A stretch of 64,000 bases of DNA. Source: Viscum album. Its lineage: Eukaryota; Streptophyta; Magnoliopsida; Santalales; Viscaceae. The translations under genes were made by a program, and so were the position numbers. This document shows positions 48,136 through 59,480 of the stretch, in pieces. The stretch is taken from NCBI GenBank assembly GCA_963277665.1, contig CAUJRU010000137.1:1116001-1180000 (forward strand). Direction: 5' to 3'. Positions within the stretch are counted from its first letter, which is position 1; each line of letters opens with the position of its first letter. Under the pieces are notes generated by a model that was not told where the DNA came from, did no database searches, and saw only the letters and a program-made list of their open reading frames with translations.

Positions 48136-50397
48136 TGTAAGAACCCGGATCTTCGTTTTCAGGTATGTATTTCTTTTTCCTAGAGTTTTTGAGAAAACTG
48201 GAGTTTTTGGAAATTTTTTAAGTACACACCGTGTACTTTATGAGTACATGCTGTGTACTCCCTTACCACGCCAGGCCGTGTGTTGGCTGTGTCTGGGACA
48301 CACACACAGTGTGTATGAGTGATGTGGAGGCTGCTTAAAGTGGAGTATATAAATGTAGAGTACACTCCATGTACACAAGAAGTACATGCCGTGTATTTTA
48401 TTTTTTTCATTAAATGGACCGGGGTCACGCCTAATTGACAGAGCTGTCTTCTTCTCCAGTGCCTTCGACCGAGAGCGATCTGTACGACCGCGAATCTTCT
48501 ACGAGCCCCTGATCCTCCATCCATTCTCTGAATTGACCTCCGTCGATTGTGTTGGGACCAAAGCAATGATTTCTTCCTTCTCCTAGAGCCTTGTTTTCAA
48601 ATTCCTCTTCTTTCTTAAGTTGTCATTGGTTGAATGTTTTGTGTGTTTTCGTAGATCTATGCCATTATGAGGAGAATAAAGCCTCTTGGTTTAAGTATAT
48701 CAGTATCCTAGGATCAAGGTAGGTGTTTTGTGCCTTACCTTTTGATGTCTTTGAGTTTTATGTGAAAATTCTACCAATACCCGTGAATGGGGTATTGCAT
48801 GTTTACCTTTTTTCCCTTGTGGTTATTCCTGCCTTGCTTGCATGCTTGTGTAGAGGTAATTTGATCATGTTTGTGGATAATTGTTATGGTTGGATGTTTT
48901 TCTCATGCCTTTCTCTATTTAAGACCTTTGGGTCTTGATAGCCTTTGGCCATTATACCTATTTCCATGCCTTGTGATCATAGGATGGAATGATGTTGTTA
49001 ACATTCTTGCTACTCTGTAGACTATTTAGACAAGTAGCTCTATAGGTGTACTTTGGTTAGCCAAGTAGCTCTATAGGTGTAATTTGGACTTATAACATTA
49101 ATATGCATAAAATGGCATGAGACCATGAGAACCTGGTGTTATAGACTATAAGGGATAGACTGATTGAGCTTCCCAGAGAGTCTTAGATATTATAGACTAT
49201 ACGGGGATAGACCAAGTGAGCTTCCTCAGAGAGTCTTGGACATTATAGACTATAGGGGATAGACCGAGTGAGCTTCAAAAAGAGTCTTAGTTATTATAGA
49301 CTACAGGTTGGTAGACCGAGTGAGCTTCCTCAGAGAGTCTTTACCTTGTTTGAATGTATTTAAAACCTCCCCAGGCTATAGGAGGAATTGACTGAGTGAG
49401 ATTCCTCGTAGAGTATGTGGTATACCTGATGCTATAAGAGGATTTACCGAGTGATCTTCCTTAGAGAGTCTCTAAACCTTGGGGACAAGAGGGTTAGACC
49501 ACGTGATCTTCCTCAGAGAGTCCCTGAGTACCCTAGACTATAAGGGGAATTGACCTAGTGAGCTTCCCCAGAGAGTGTTATAAATTCGTATGACCAAACT
49601 AGAGGGGTTAGGCTGAGTACACTACTCAGAGGGTTTTGGTACTTCTTGGATATGACCAGAGGGGATGGTTTCGAGTACTTCCTGGAGGGTTTCCTGTTTT
49701 TGTTAGTTGTTGCATCACTACTGCTCATTGTTCTGTGGATTGATCACTGTGGTATATCATCTTGTTTACTACTTACTGTTTACTGCCTGCTATTGCTGCT
49801 ACTGGTTACTGCTTATTATACTATTACCTGCCATATACTCACTGACTGTTAGGAACATATCTTCGAGTGGTTGCCTACTGGTATTTAGTCTCACACCCAG
49901 TTTGGGTCATGTTTTTTGGGCCCAAACAGACTATGTTGTTGCAGGTATAGACAAGGGAAAGCTCCCTTCGACTTCTGGTACTTGATTTCTTTGGAGTAGG
50001 AGAGCATGGGACCAATCTTGGGCTTGCGATGCTGAGGATATGTTTATCTGTTTTTCTTTTGCACTTGGTTTAGTATTGTATTCAGCATTTTTACTTGTTT
50101 GGATTCTTTCCTAGACATATGTATCGTGCATCATTTCATATATACATGTGTTCTCCATTTGGTTATTGTTTTAGTCTTCTGATGTTTGTTGTTGTTGGAT
50201 ATTTATTGATTCTGCTATTGCATGTTTATTTACTTCAACTGTGTACTCTGCCAATGAGGGCATAGTTTCCCCACTATCACACCCAAGGCCCTCGCTGCTA
50301 GTCGGCAGCGTCTGGAGTTTTTGGAAATGCGCTTGAGGCGATGTGACCAACTGGGTACGGGGCACCTCTGGCTGGCTTCTGGAATAGGGACGTTACA
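48136..50397 (+). repeat. Gypsy-2 3' LTR
   Basis: TGTAAGAACCCGG to GGGACGTTACA, one base different in length from the 5' LTR. Contains the dyads (48220-48400), the ~50-bp array (49138-49645) and the TTTACTGC-rich tract (49760-49850). Short open frames in it are not genes. Confidence 0.92.
49138..49645 (+). repeat. ~50-bp imperfect tandem array in Gypsy-2 3' LTR
   Basis: Same unit order and irregular unit lengths as at 40809-41305, so the array structure predates insertion. Confidence 0.8.
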
Positions 50398-51560
50398 TTT
50401 TGTGAATATATTGAAGGATCAGACGATCAATGATGATGTATAGATCTGATATTATTTTATTACACTTAATAAATGTAGGAGAACCAAAGAGTTTGTAAAA
50501 AGTAGCTACGCTATTTGATCTAGGAATGTGGGTCTTAACAAATAAGGAGGACTTGGATTAACTGCAAGTGAATAATAGATGGGGGCCAATTAAATTACAA
50601 CTATGGAAGAAGTAAATTGAAAAAGTGGGTATTTAGGTTAAAAGAACAAGTTTATGGAAGGTAGAGATAAAAGTTAAGTATGGTTTTGAATGGGTTTGAA
50701 TAGAAGGATGGTATTGAATTCTCTGATATAATCTCTATGGTAGTACATTAAATTACTATTAAAACTATTTTAATATTTGTTTCTTTCAAAAATACATACC
50801 TTTAACAAAAATATTTAAATCCATATGTTCTTCATAGGGGTTTTCAAGAAGATATATATATATAAAGAAACCTGTTGTTTTAATGGAAAATCAGAATTTT
50901 GGCTTCATGTTAAAACTAAATGAATTCTTTTTGGTTTGAAATAGGCACCAAGGTGTTGGAACCAAAAGTTTGATTCCTTCATGGAAGAGAAATATTTTAT
51001 GAAAAGTAACATTTATAATTACTATTATTGGAAGGAGTTTAGAAGAAATGAATTCATAGCCCTATTTTTTACATGGATGATATACAACTGGTAAGTTCTA
51101 ACATTCAGATGATTCAAAATTCAAAATAACACTTTTCTAGAATGTTTGAGATGAAATATCTTAGAGATGAAAAAATGATATTTGGAATGAGGACTAAAAA
51201 TGATAAGATAATTCTGAGATCAATTTTATTATAGATAGATTACATCCATAAGATCATTGAGATATTTACAATGAGACGATATATGCTGGTTTCAAATCCT
51301 TTAGCTGGTCACTTAAATCATCGAAATGAGAAGACACCAAAAAAGGAATTAGAAAATAAGTACATGGATAAATTTCCATATGCCTCATTATTCATAATTT
51401 TTATACATTCTATAGTGTGTAATTTTCTAATAATTTCTCGTGCAGTAGGGTTGGTCAACTAGATCATGGAAAATCTAAGGAAATGTGATTATGAATTTTT
51501 GAAGTGTATTATTCATTATCTCAAAGGAATGATAGGTACAACTCTTCATTTTGGGGATTA
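50398..51560 (+). pseudogene. Copia-2 reverse transcriptase (relic, continued after Gypsy-2)
   Basis: Resumes the copia frame after the insert. Blocks: KDGIEFSDI (about 50705), APRCWNQKFDSFMEEKYF (about 50947-51000; the LKQAPRxWxxxFDSFM block), the catalytic Y-M-D-D-I at 51070-51084 (intact) and a block corresponding to FEMKxLGxxKxILGM (about 51141-51190). Then comes the open stretch 51271-51462 containing VSNPLAGHLNHRNEKTPKKE and MDKFPYASLF, the VSTPLAxHFKLS...VPYASAVG block of Tork-type copia elements. HYLKGMIGTTLHF follows. Several stops and shifts lie between blocks. Confidence 0.85.
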
Positions 51561-52080
51561 CACTCTATTATTTAGGTTTGTAAATATATAAATTGGGGGT
51601 GATTCCATTTCTTAGAATACAAAATCAATATATTTTTACACTTTTGTTTAAATTTCATTAAAATGGATGTCCCAGCCATAATCGATGATGCCACATTATA
51701 AAATGGAAGTAGAGTGTGTGGTTACTACAAAATAAAAATAAAATATGATGTAGTTTATGTTTTAGTTAAAGAACTCAGTTAAATATAGGGTAAATTTTTG
51801 GTATTTGGTGATATTCAAAGTATAATTCATTTGGCCAAGAATCTAGTGTTTTATTCAAGAACTAAACAAATTCATCTGAAGTACCGTTATATCTGGAATA
51901 TACTGAAAGATGGTGATTTGTATTTATAAAGGTTATATTGGAAACAAAATCATGTGGATATATTTACCAAGAGTGTGGGTCCATAAATATTGAAGAAATA
52001 AACATACTCAGTTGGTATTGGGTAAATGTAAGGAGTTGGAGAGGCATTTTAGGAATTGGAAATGGAAGGATGTTTTACGA
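51560..52080 (+). pseudogene. Copia-2 RNase H (relic)
   Basis: Blocks in order: KWMSQP..MMPHYKMEVECVV (about 51662-51722; the SLSTTEAEYVA region), FKVxFIWPRI or, in the next frame, SIIHLAKNLVFYSRTKQIHL (about 51820-51880; the SAIxLAKNxxxHxRTKHIDV block) and HVDIFTKS (about 51953-51978; the NPADMLTKxV block). Broken by stops and frame changes. Confidence 0.8.
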
Positions 52081-52220
52081 ATGTAAAAGGTGATACTGTG
52101 GTGATTTATCAAATATAGTCTTCAAGTGATATAATTTTGGGAATATTTAAATCCGATTTAAGTAGAATAAAGAATGTTGACAAGAAATAGTGGTTCTATA
52201 AGATCAATAGATTGATAAAG

Positions 52221-52955
52221 TGTTGGCAGTGACTGTGTTTTACTTCAACATTCTAGAAGGACCTTTCTAAAAGGATGTTGTTTGGATGATGGTTATTATG
52301 ATGAGTTTAGTGTCAGGAAATATTTTTCTAGAAGTTCTTCTAGGACGTTATGAATTAATGTGAATGTTTAGTGTGCTATTATGGTGGTTTCTGGTTCACT
52401 GAAGGAAATATTCAAATTTCATATTATTACAATAGATCAGTAGTGGAAACAATAGAATGAATAGACAACTTTATTTCATGGAGGTTAGTGAAACTTGATG
52501 ACTAGAAGTTACTATCTATAAATAGTGATGGGGGGAACCATTATTTTATATGTTTTATGTACTAAAATATAGTGTGAAAGTTTTTATTACTTAATTTAGT
52601 AATTTGGTTGACTATTTAGTTACAAAGATGTGAATGCTTCTTTCTATATAAATGAAATGTTGTAATATTTCTCTCATTGATGTAGGAATTAAATTCATAA
52701 CCATATAAAACCAAAGTATTATTTTATTTCTTACATTTACTGTCGTTGTGTGGATTTTTTGTTATCTATTAGAGTGAATAGGGATGAATTGTTTTCAACA
52801 TATCATGGTGATTTAGGTTAAACTTGTTTCTTCAAATTTATATAACATTATGTTCAGAGAGTTCTATTTGGGATATTTTTCTATTAGGTGATTTTGGAAC
52901 AAATGCTTCTAATTTTTCATTTGAAGGACAATATGAAGGGATTCTCTAAATATAT
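52221..52955 (+). repeat. Copia-2 3' LTR
   Basis: Starts TGTTGGCAGTGAC and matches 36600-37340 to about 52955, including TATAAATAG at 52517-52525. The end is approximate. The open frame at 52888-53079 straddles the LTR end and is not a gene. Confidence 0.75.
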
Positions 52956-53828
52956 AGCATGTAATATTCTTCTTCCTTATACAAATGAATTAGTTTGTGG
53001 AATTATTATAAGAACCACCATTCATGGTTCAAAAATCACCACTGTCTTACCTTCACAAATGATTCCACCTTCCATGTGATTAATTTGAGGCTTTATGAAA
53101 CATTTATACCCATTTAAAAAATTATTCTATTACTCTAATTTTTTCATGAAACTTTACCATTATCTCTAATGTTTTTTCTAAACATCACCATTTGCAATGA
53201 ATTTTTGAATAACTTATAGAATATTTTCTTTTGTAAGAAATTCCTATTCACACAAGATTCTCATATAAGATTTAAACGCTACTTTTGACTTAAACTCTCC
53301 TAGAAAGTTTTATCATAGTTGATGATTTGATTAACCTTCTTCCTTTGATTTCAAAATTTATATAAAAAAGAAAGTGTAATGAGAAAGAAGATTGAAAATA
53401 CACACAACATACCTAATATATTTATTTGAAAGATAATTTATTATTTTATAGTCCATCATTCCATTGAGTATGATCTAGATTCCATCAACCTTTTTTACAC
53501 ACAAATTTGGTTCCAACATTATCCAAATTTATTTGTTTGAAATAAAAAGTGAAATTTATTTTTTAAAACATAATTTAATCCTAGAAATAAATATAACAAC
53601 TCATCCATCACCTAAAGACTATGTGAGAAATTCTCATGAAAGAAAAAAAAGTTTAAGAGAGTATCACGTGCCTCGTGAAACTCTTTAATCAAGAACCCTT
53701 ACTATCATTTGTATCATATAATTTTATTCCACAAGGATCATATCCCCCCCCTTGAATTATATACCACGTACTACCCCTTAATGTGATATTTTGACACTAA
53801 ATCAACTTATAAGAAAAAACTGGAATTA
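52956..53828 (-). repeat. Probable Copia-3 3' LTR
   Basis: Lies directly after a minus-strand polypurine-like tract (AAAAGGGGGAGA at 53829-53840) that follows a copia RNase H relic, so by position it should be the 3' LTR of that element. I have no second copy in the window to confirm it. A second G-run (AAGGGGGGGGAT, about 53741-53752 on the minus strand) makes the exact start uncertain. Confidence 0.4.
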
Positions 53829-54029
53829 TCTCCCCCTTTTCATTGATATATGTTTCATTGATTTTCAAAAAAATCATATTAAATATCTGCTTTGATAATA
53901 AACCAAAAGGGACATAACCAACTAAACACTAAAATAGAATTTAAATCAACAAATTAAAATGGTTATAGAGGAATATCTGAATCTCTTCCAAAAGAGGGAG
54001 TTGGTTTTAAACCAAGTTTCAATTGATGT

Positions 54030-54261
54030 TTCTTAAATATTATAGTTCCCAATAGATTATTCATGATATCTAAAAATTGTTAATGAATTCCAATATATTT
54101 GTTTTTTATTATTACCTAGTCTATATTTTCATTGATAATGTGATATTTTATCTCAATATATTTGATATGAAATCATTATAAGGGGTTTTCATGAGTTTAA
54201 TTGATCTATTATTATCACAAAATATCAGCATAGGTTGTTTAAATTCTTCAAAAATATCTGT
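54030..54261 (-). pseudogene. Copia-3 RNase H, C-terminal part (relic)
   Basis: Minus-strand translation from 54261 reads ITDIFEEFKQPMLIFCDNNR then SIKLMKTPYNDFISNIL. It matches the copia block that contains PxLIFCDNxSAIxLAKNPVxH. The expected xxRTKHIDI and ADIxTK blocks follow only weakly. The reading is cut exactly at 54262, where the giant-LTR element is inserted; the upstream part of Copia-3 would lie right of the window end. Confidence 0.65.
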
Positions 54262-55758
54262 TATAACACCCCAACCTTAGAAGTCCAGAGTTGGTGCAAT
54301 ACTTTATTACATTGGAATGATTACAAGGAATTAAATCCTGAAGGTCTGGTCAGTTTAATAGTCTTGAAAACCCATATTACATATATGATACCCATAATAC
54401 ATTGGGGAAAATAAAACAAAACATGATACAAAATAAAATTAAATAAACTTCATCCTTGAAATCATATTCAAAATTTTCTTCTTCATAACCTGAGGAAAAG
54501 AAACATAATATGGGTGAGTTCAAATTATCAGTAAGGGTATATATAATAGAATCAATAATGAATTAATAAATATGGAAATTTAAATAACTGAACACACTTT
54601 ACATTTAAATAACTAGATAAGTAAATATCAATATGGAAATGTAAGAAACTGAAACACATTCCACTTAAACAATAAAACTAGGAATATAATCTATCCATAG
54701 GTATATAGATAAAAAATATAATTGATAATAATAATAACATGTTTCTCAATAAATTAAATGATTAATTATTAGAATCCATGTTTCCTTGGTACATGGAACC
54801 ATTATCGTCAAGACCTTTCGCAAGATGGTTTAAAACATATTAGTTACAAATCGATTTTGTTTTTGCACCCTTTACACTAAAATAAAAACCTTTAAAAAGA
54901 TAGTTTATATCATAATAGTAACAGATGTAAAGGGGTTTTCCAACCAAATTTTATCCCATGAGTCCCCTGATGTATCTAGGTTCTTTCATTACCCGCTGCC
55001 CAACCCGTAGGGCTTACCTTAAATAGTCCCCAACTCATGTCTTAAGTGTCCAACATTTTCCTCGAATCATATAATTTAATTAATTAATAAAAAAATGTGC
55101 CTTATAATATATCCATATTTAATAAATAATACAGATGTATCAATAATACCTCATATTAGGATAATTAACAATAAGGGTTGTTCACATTAAAACATTCTTG
55201 AGGGAAAATAGTCATTAAACATTCCAAAGTGTCCCATACTACTTTGAAAAAATTAAAAAATAATTCCAAATTAATTGAAAGTAAATTATAATGTAATTAT
55301 AATAAGGTTATTCATAATATAACATGTAAAATGTAATTACATACAAAATATAAAAGTGAATTGGTGCATAACAAAAATAAGTCTCTATGTAATGTAAATT
55401 TAGATGAAATCCCTTACCTTAACCTTCATTTTGTTACGTGGTCTTTATACTCATATATAGTGGTTTAATGTATGTTACTAACTTAAACCAAAACCAAAAT
55501 AATGTTTATATAGCCATATTTTAATTTCATATAATATTTTGTTACCCTTTTGTTAACACTCTTTCATTATTTTAACTATTTCAGTTGTTAATTCCTAGTT
55601 TTCTCAAGTATGTTTTGACTTGTCATTAATTGCTACTATTACATAGATCATGATTTAATAATATAAATAATGTAAAACATGATTTAATTATCATATATAT
55701 TCATTACATATTCATTTATTATAATCAATAAATTTTGGAGATAAGAAATGAAATGCAT

Positions 55759-55796
55759 CGTTCATGGAGACGGTAGGCCGTACGTACGCATGAACG
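55759..55796 (-). other. Conserved CpG-rich hairpin, copy B
   Basis: Perfect 8-bp stem CGTTCATG (55759-55766) / CATGAACG (55789-55796) around a 22-nt apical region. In minus-strand (RNA) sense this reads CGTACGTACGG then CCTACCGTCTC. This is the best-preserved of the four copies. Confidence 0.8.
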
Positions 55797-56518
55797 CTAA
55801 TTTCATTTATTTTTTGTATTAAAATAATTAAAATTAAATGATATATTTATATTATAATTACAGTATCATATATATGTTATATATGTTACATATTTTTATT
55901 AATACCATCCTTTATATATTCCATGTATGGTATGAATGAGTCACATCACTTTTAGGGGGAGGTAGTCCACACTTCCTAAAACAAAATTATTGCATTTACA
56001 CAAGATGGAAAGAATAAAGGTAAGTTTTAAATAAATATTAAATAAGTATAAAGACATTATAAATATCATAAATATCATATATAAATATTTTTTCCATCAT
56101 AATGGCCACCATGATAGGTGGTAGAGGAAAAATGAACTATCATCGTTTCGTGAGGCAGTAGTTCCCTGTTCAACTAAACAATATGTTCATTACCCATTAG
56201 ATGGAAGTGAGTGCAGTTATAGGTATAAAACAAATCATAAAAACATCATAGTATATTTAGGATACTTTTTTTGTAAAATCAATGAATAATAAGAGTTTTG
56301 GGGGGGTGAATAATGGAAATAAAACTGAAGAGATTAAGGAAAGATGATACCTCTTAATCTGGTAACTCATTTTGGTTTTCACTAGAGGGATTCCTTGGAT
56401 TTCTTTCTTCCCTAGAAAAGGATTCTATAATTAGGTTAGTGATGTTGAAGATATATTGGGTTAGATCTTGTTCAATCCAAATTGTCTTGAGAGGTGTTTG
56501 TAAGTGGTATAGTGTTTT

Positions 56519-56528
56519 CCTTTTTATA
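56519..56528 (-). promoter_or_regulatory. TATA box of giant LTR copy B
   Basis: Minus-strand TATAAAAAGG preceded by CCAC; it occupies the same place as 479-492 in copy A. Confidence 0.55.
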
Positions 56529-58332
56529 GTGGATGGGGTGTGAAAATCATGTAAATACAAAAATTTATTCATTAATGGGTGGTATAACTAACCTAATGTG
56601 CCTAAAAAATGTAAAAATAACGTATTAAAGTATAATCATGGTTGATAAAAACCTCAACCATATAAAAATAAGTGAATTTTTATAATTTGGTTCCTTAACT
56701 TCTAAGTTTCCCTACTTTTATCATTTTGGATTTTATTAAAGAAACTAGTTTTCTATCCTATGTAATTTAACCATTAAGGATAAATTAAATTTATATGTAT
56801 TACAATAAAAATATAAAATTAATTATTAATATTATATCTAATTTATAAAATAATTATACCTTTTTTTTGGAAATTAAATTTAAAACAAACGCATGTGACG
56901 CGGAAAGACACTTCTTAAACTCAGACCATGCTAACTATGTTTTTACAATCTACGAGTCAATATGTTAATTATAAAAGATCAACTGGTCTATTAATAGACA
57001 AAACATAATATATATTAACACTTAAAAATAAATTTTATGAATATAGGTTTTTTATAAATTTTGAATCATTTAATAAAATATCATTTACTATAAAATAAAA
57101 ATAATGTCAATTTCAAAATTATTTATTTAATTTTAATATTAAAATATAAAAAAATATTTTAATTCAAGTATATTATGTTTAATACTTTTTAAGCTGATAT
57201 ATTCATCTAAAAAATAATTAAATACATTAATTCAATAAATTTACTTCATTTTTTATATTTATAGTATCATTTATTTTAGTTAATTATCAATTAAATAATA
57301 ATTATGTTGGTATTTCTTAAGCATTTTAAGTAACTAAATCATCTTAAAAATTATTGATAAAAAATTATAATAAAAATAAGTCATTTAAATTTAAAAAGGA
57401 TATTTATAACCTAAAATATGATGTTTTTTACATATCTCAATGTTTTGTAAATGTTAAAGGTAAGAATAGTCCCCTTTTGGTTTTTTCCTTACTTAACATT
57501 TTATATAGAGAAATTCAATTTAATAATATCCAAATAACCCATAAAATTAGAAAAAATAGGTTATATGGTTGAATTATTGGAATAAAAGTTCTTTTGGACC
57601 AGTTTTTAGGTCATTTTGGTCCTCAAGATTAAGTTTTAGTCTCTTATTAATCTTAATTTTACCTTAATCACAGTAATTAATTTTAATCAATTTCACAAAT
57701 ATTTTTTGTCAAAAATTAAGTTTATCCTTTTAAAAAACAATAATAATTATTAAAACCATTTATTTACTTTTTTCATAAGTTAAATAATAGAATTGGAAAA
57801 ATTGAGTTTAACGCTAATCCCGCAGACTTGGAGAGAAAATGAGTTTTTAAAGTAAAAACGTTCAAAAGTTAAATAAGTGTATATATATAATATCAACATA
57901 AAATTGACTCAAATTAGATAAATTTGATTAATATATGTATAATTTATCTATTTTGAATTTAATAACCATGTTAAAATATAATTTAACACTAATAATTATT
58001 TAAAAGAAAATCACATTTTTAATTAAAATGAGGTATTTTTACTATTCATGAAAAAAGAAATTTATAAGAAAAATACCAAATATTCACCCTAATATAATTC
58101 CAAAATTATTATTAAAAAATGATATTTATTTTGGAAAATTTAAAATTTAAAATTTTCAAAATTTATTTTTAAAATAAGTACACCATTAAAAGACAGTAAA
58201 ACTCAATTTTTCATGTAACACAACTAAATTACTATTGCAGGTAGATTAATATTATCTTGGTGTTATACATAATAATTATAGAAAAAAAATTATTTTAATA
58301 GGAAAAATATTTTAATTTCTTAGAGTCTTACA

Positions 58333-58345
58333 TTCTCCCAACCTT
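58333..58345 (-). other. Polypurine tract of the giant-LTR element
   Basis: Minus-strand AAGGTTGGGAGAA directly before the LTR start TGTAAGACTC. Together with the primer site at the other end, it shows that 54262-58332 is the 3' LTR. Confidence 0.75.
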
Positions 58346-59480
58346 AATTAAATTTCTCCATTGCAATTTAAATTTAATCTCAGAAATCAAGGGATTGATA
58401 TTTAAAAATAATACTGTTGAAAAAAACACATCATAAATTGGGTTAATAACCCATATTCTTAATAATAGGGAAAATGAAATGATAATTCACCATAAAACAA
58501 GGCTTTCTAATAAGAGAATATTAGTAAAAATGTGGTCATGGAAGAGAAATCTAACTATCAATTTTAGATGAAAGGTGATAGAGAACATGTTCAACTGAAA
58601 GTTGTGGACCACAAAACCATAGACAAGAGGTGTGAATAAAGGTAATTGATATCATAAAAAATTATGACAATAAGGAAAAAAAATTCAATACCCCTTTTGT
58701 AGAGTTGATAAATTATTTCACACTCTAATAATATGTGTAAATATACATATCTATAATCATAATCTTTTCCTTTGATTATTTAATGAATTATTTATACTTT
58801 ATCTCTTAGTATAAGATTATTCATATTGTGAATTAATAAATTAATATCTAAAGACTCATTCAAATATCAACTTAAACCATTTCATAAATGGCCAAAATTT
58901 CCAAAAGATTGTGATATAACACTTTTTAAGGAATTTCAAAATGAATTTATTAGTATCCTTTGATCAATATGAAGAAGATATCTAATCATCACATTATGAA
59001 CATGTGAAAACCTTCATCATGTACACTTTTGAAATATGGTAATAACTTGAATTACTAGAAAACATTATTAGAAACATGAATTCTTACTTATTCCTTTAGT
59101 AAGAAATATGTTATTGGACATATTCCATAAATTCTAAAGTGGTGTATACTGCATCAATGATATCATAAATAATTATTCATTTCCAAGGTAATCAGATATT
59201 ATCTAATTTATGTTCTCTAAACCAACCATTTATTTATCCAAACATCATTATCTTAACATTAAATATAAATTAATGGTTATCTTTACCTCAACAATTTGTC
59301 TTAAAAAAGGTTTTACTTTCTAATAAATAACTTTTCATGGTACCATTCGATATATGATCTCAAATCCTTAATGAAAAAGTACTATAATACAGTCATAATA
59401 TATTCCATAATTCTTATAACTAGTACATTATTGATAAAATACTCAAATGATATAATTTTTTAATCCAAATATAAGAAAAA
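58346..59480 (-). other. Internal region after gag, no pol recognised
   Basis: About 1.1 kb on the minus strand between the gag remnant and the polypurine tract. In all minus-strand frames I see no protease, RT, RNase H or integrase motif; the sequence is AT-rich with dense stops. Its length is far below the roughly 3 kb needed for pol, so pol is missing rather than merely decayed. Confidence 0.6.

Larger units (their letters stand above)
39806..50397 (+). mobile_element. Gypsy-2: complete but dead chromovirus-type LTR element
   Basis: About 10.6 kb, inserted into Copia-2 between integrase and RT. LTRs of 2261 and 2262 bp, primer site, a long leader with a dyad array, gag with two zinc knuckles, protease, RT, RNase H, integrase with chromodomain-like tail, polypurine tract. 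Pol from 45150 to about 48098 stays in a single frame broken only by stops, so it is younger than its copia host. By eye the first 175 bp of the two LTRs differ at roughly one position in ten. The expected 5-bp duplication is not conserved (TATTT left, TTTTG right) and the first LTR starts TT instead of TG. Confidence 0.92.
54262..58332 (-). repeat. Giant LTR, copy B (3' LTR)
   Basis: Minus-strand start TGTAAGACTC at 58332, directly after the polypurine tract; end GGTTGGGGTGTTATA at 54262. It aligns along its whole visible length with 60496-64000. It contains the TATA box (56519-56528), a splice-donor-like GT at 56349-56350, and the hairpin block at 55759-55796. The 72-codon minus-strand open frame at 56354-56572 spans the TATA box and is therefore not a gene; that at 57354-57572 is AT-rich LTR. 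Confidence 0.85.

Noticed and set aside
52800..52955. Apparent copy of the Copia-2 leader after the 3' LTR, suggesting a tandem LTR-internal-LTR-internal structure
   Set aside because: The shared stretch also lies before the likely primer site at 37345-37362, so it is simply the last part of a longer LTR (about 740 bp).
56354..56572. 72-codon minus-strand open frame
   Set aside because: Starts upstream of and includes the LTR TATA box, so it would not be within the transcript as a whole.
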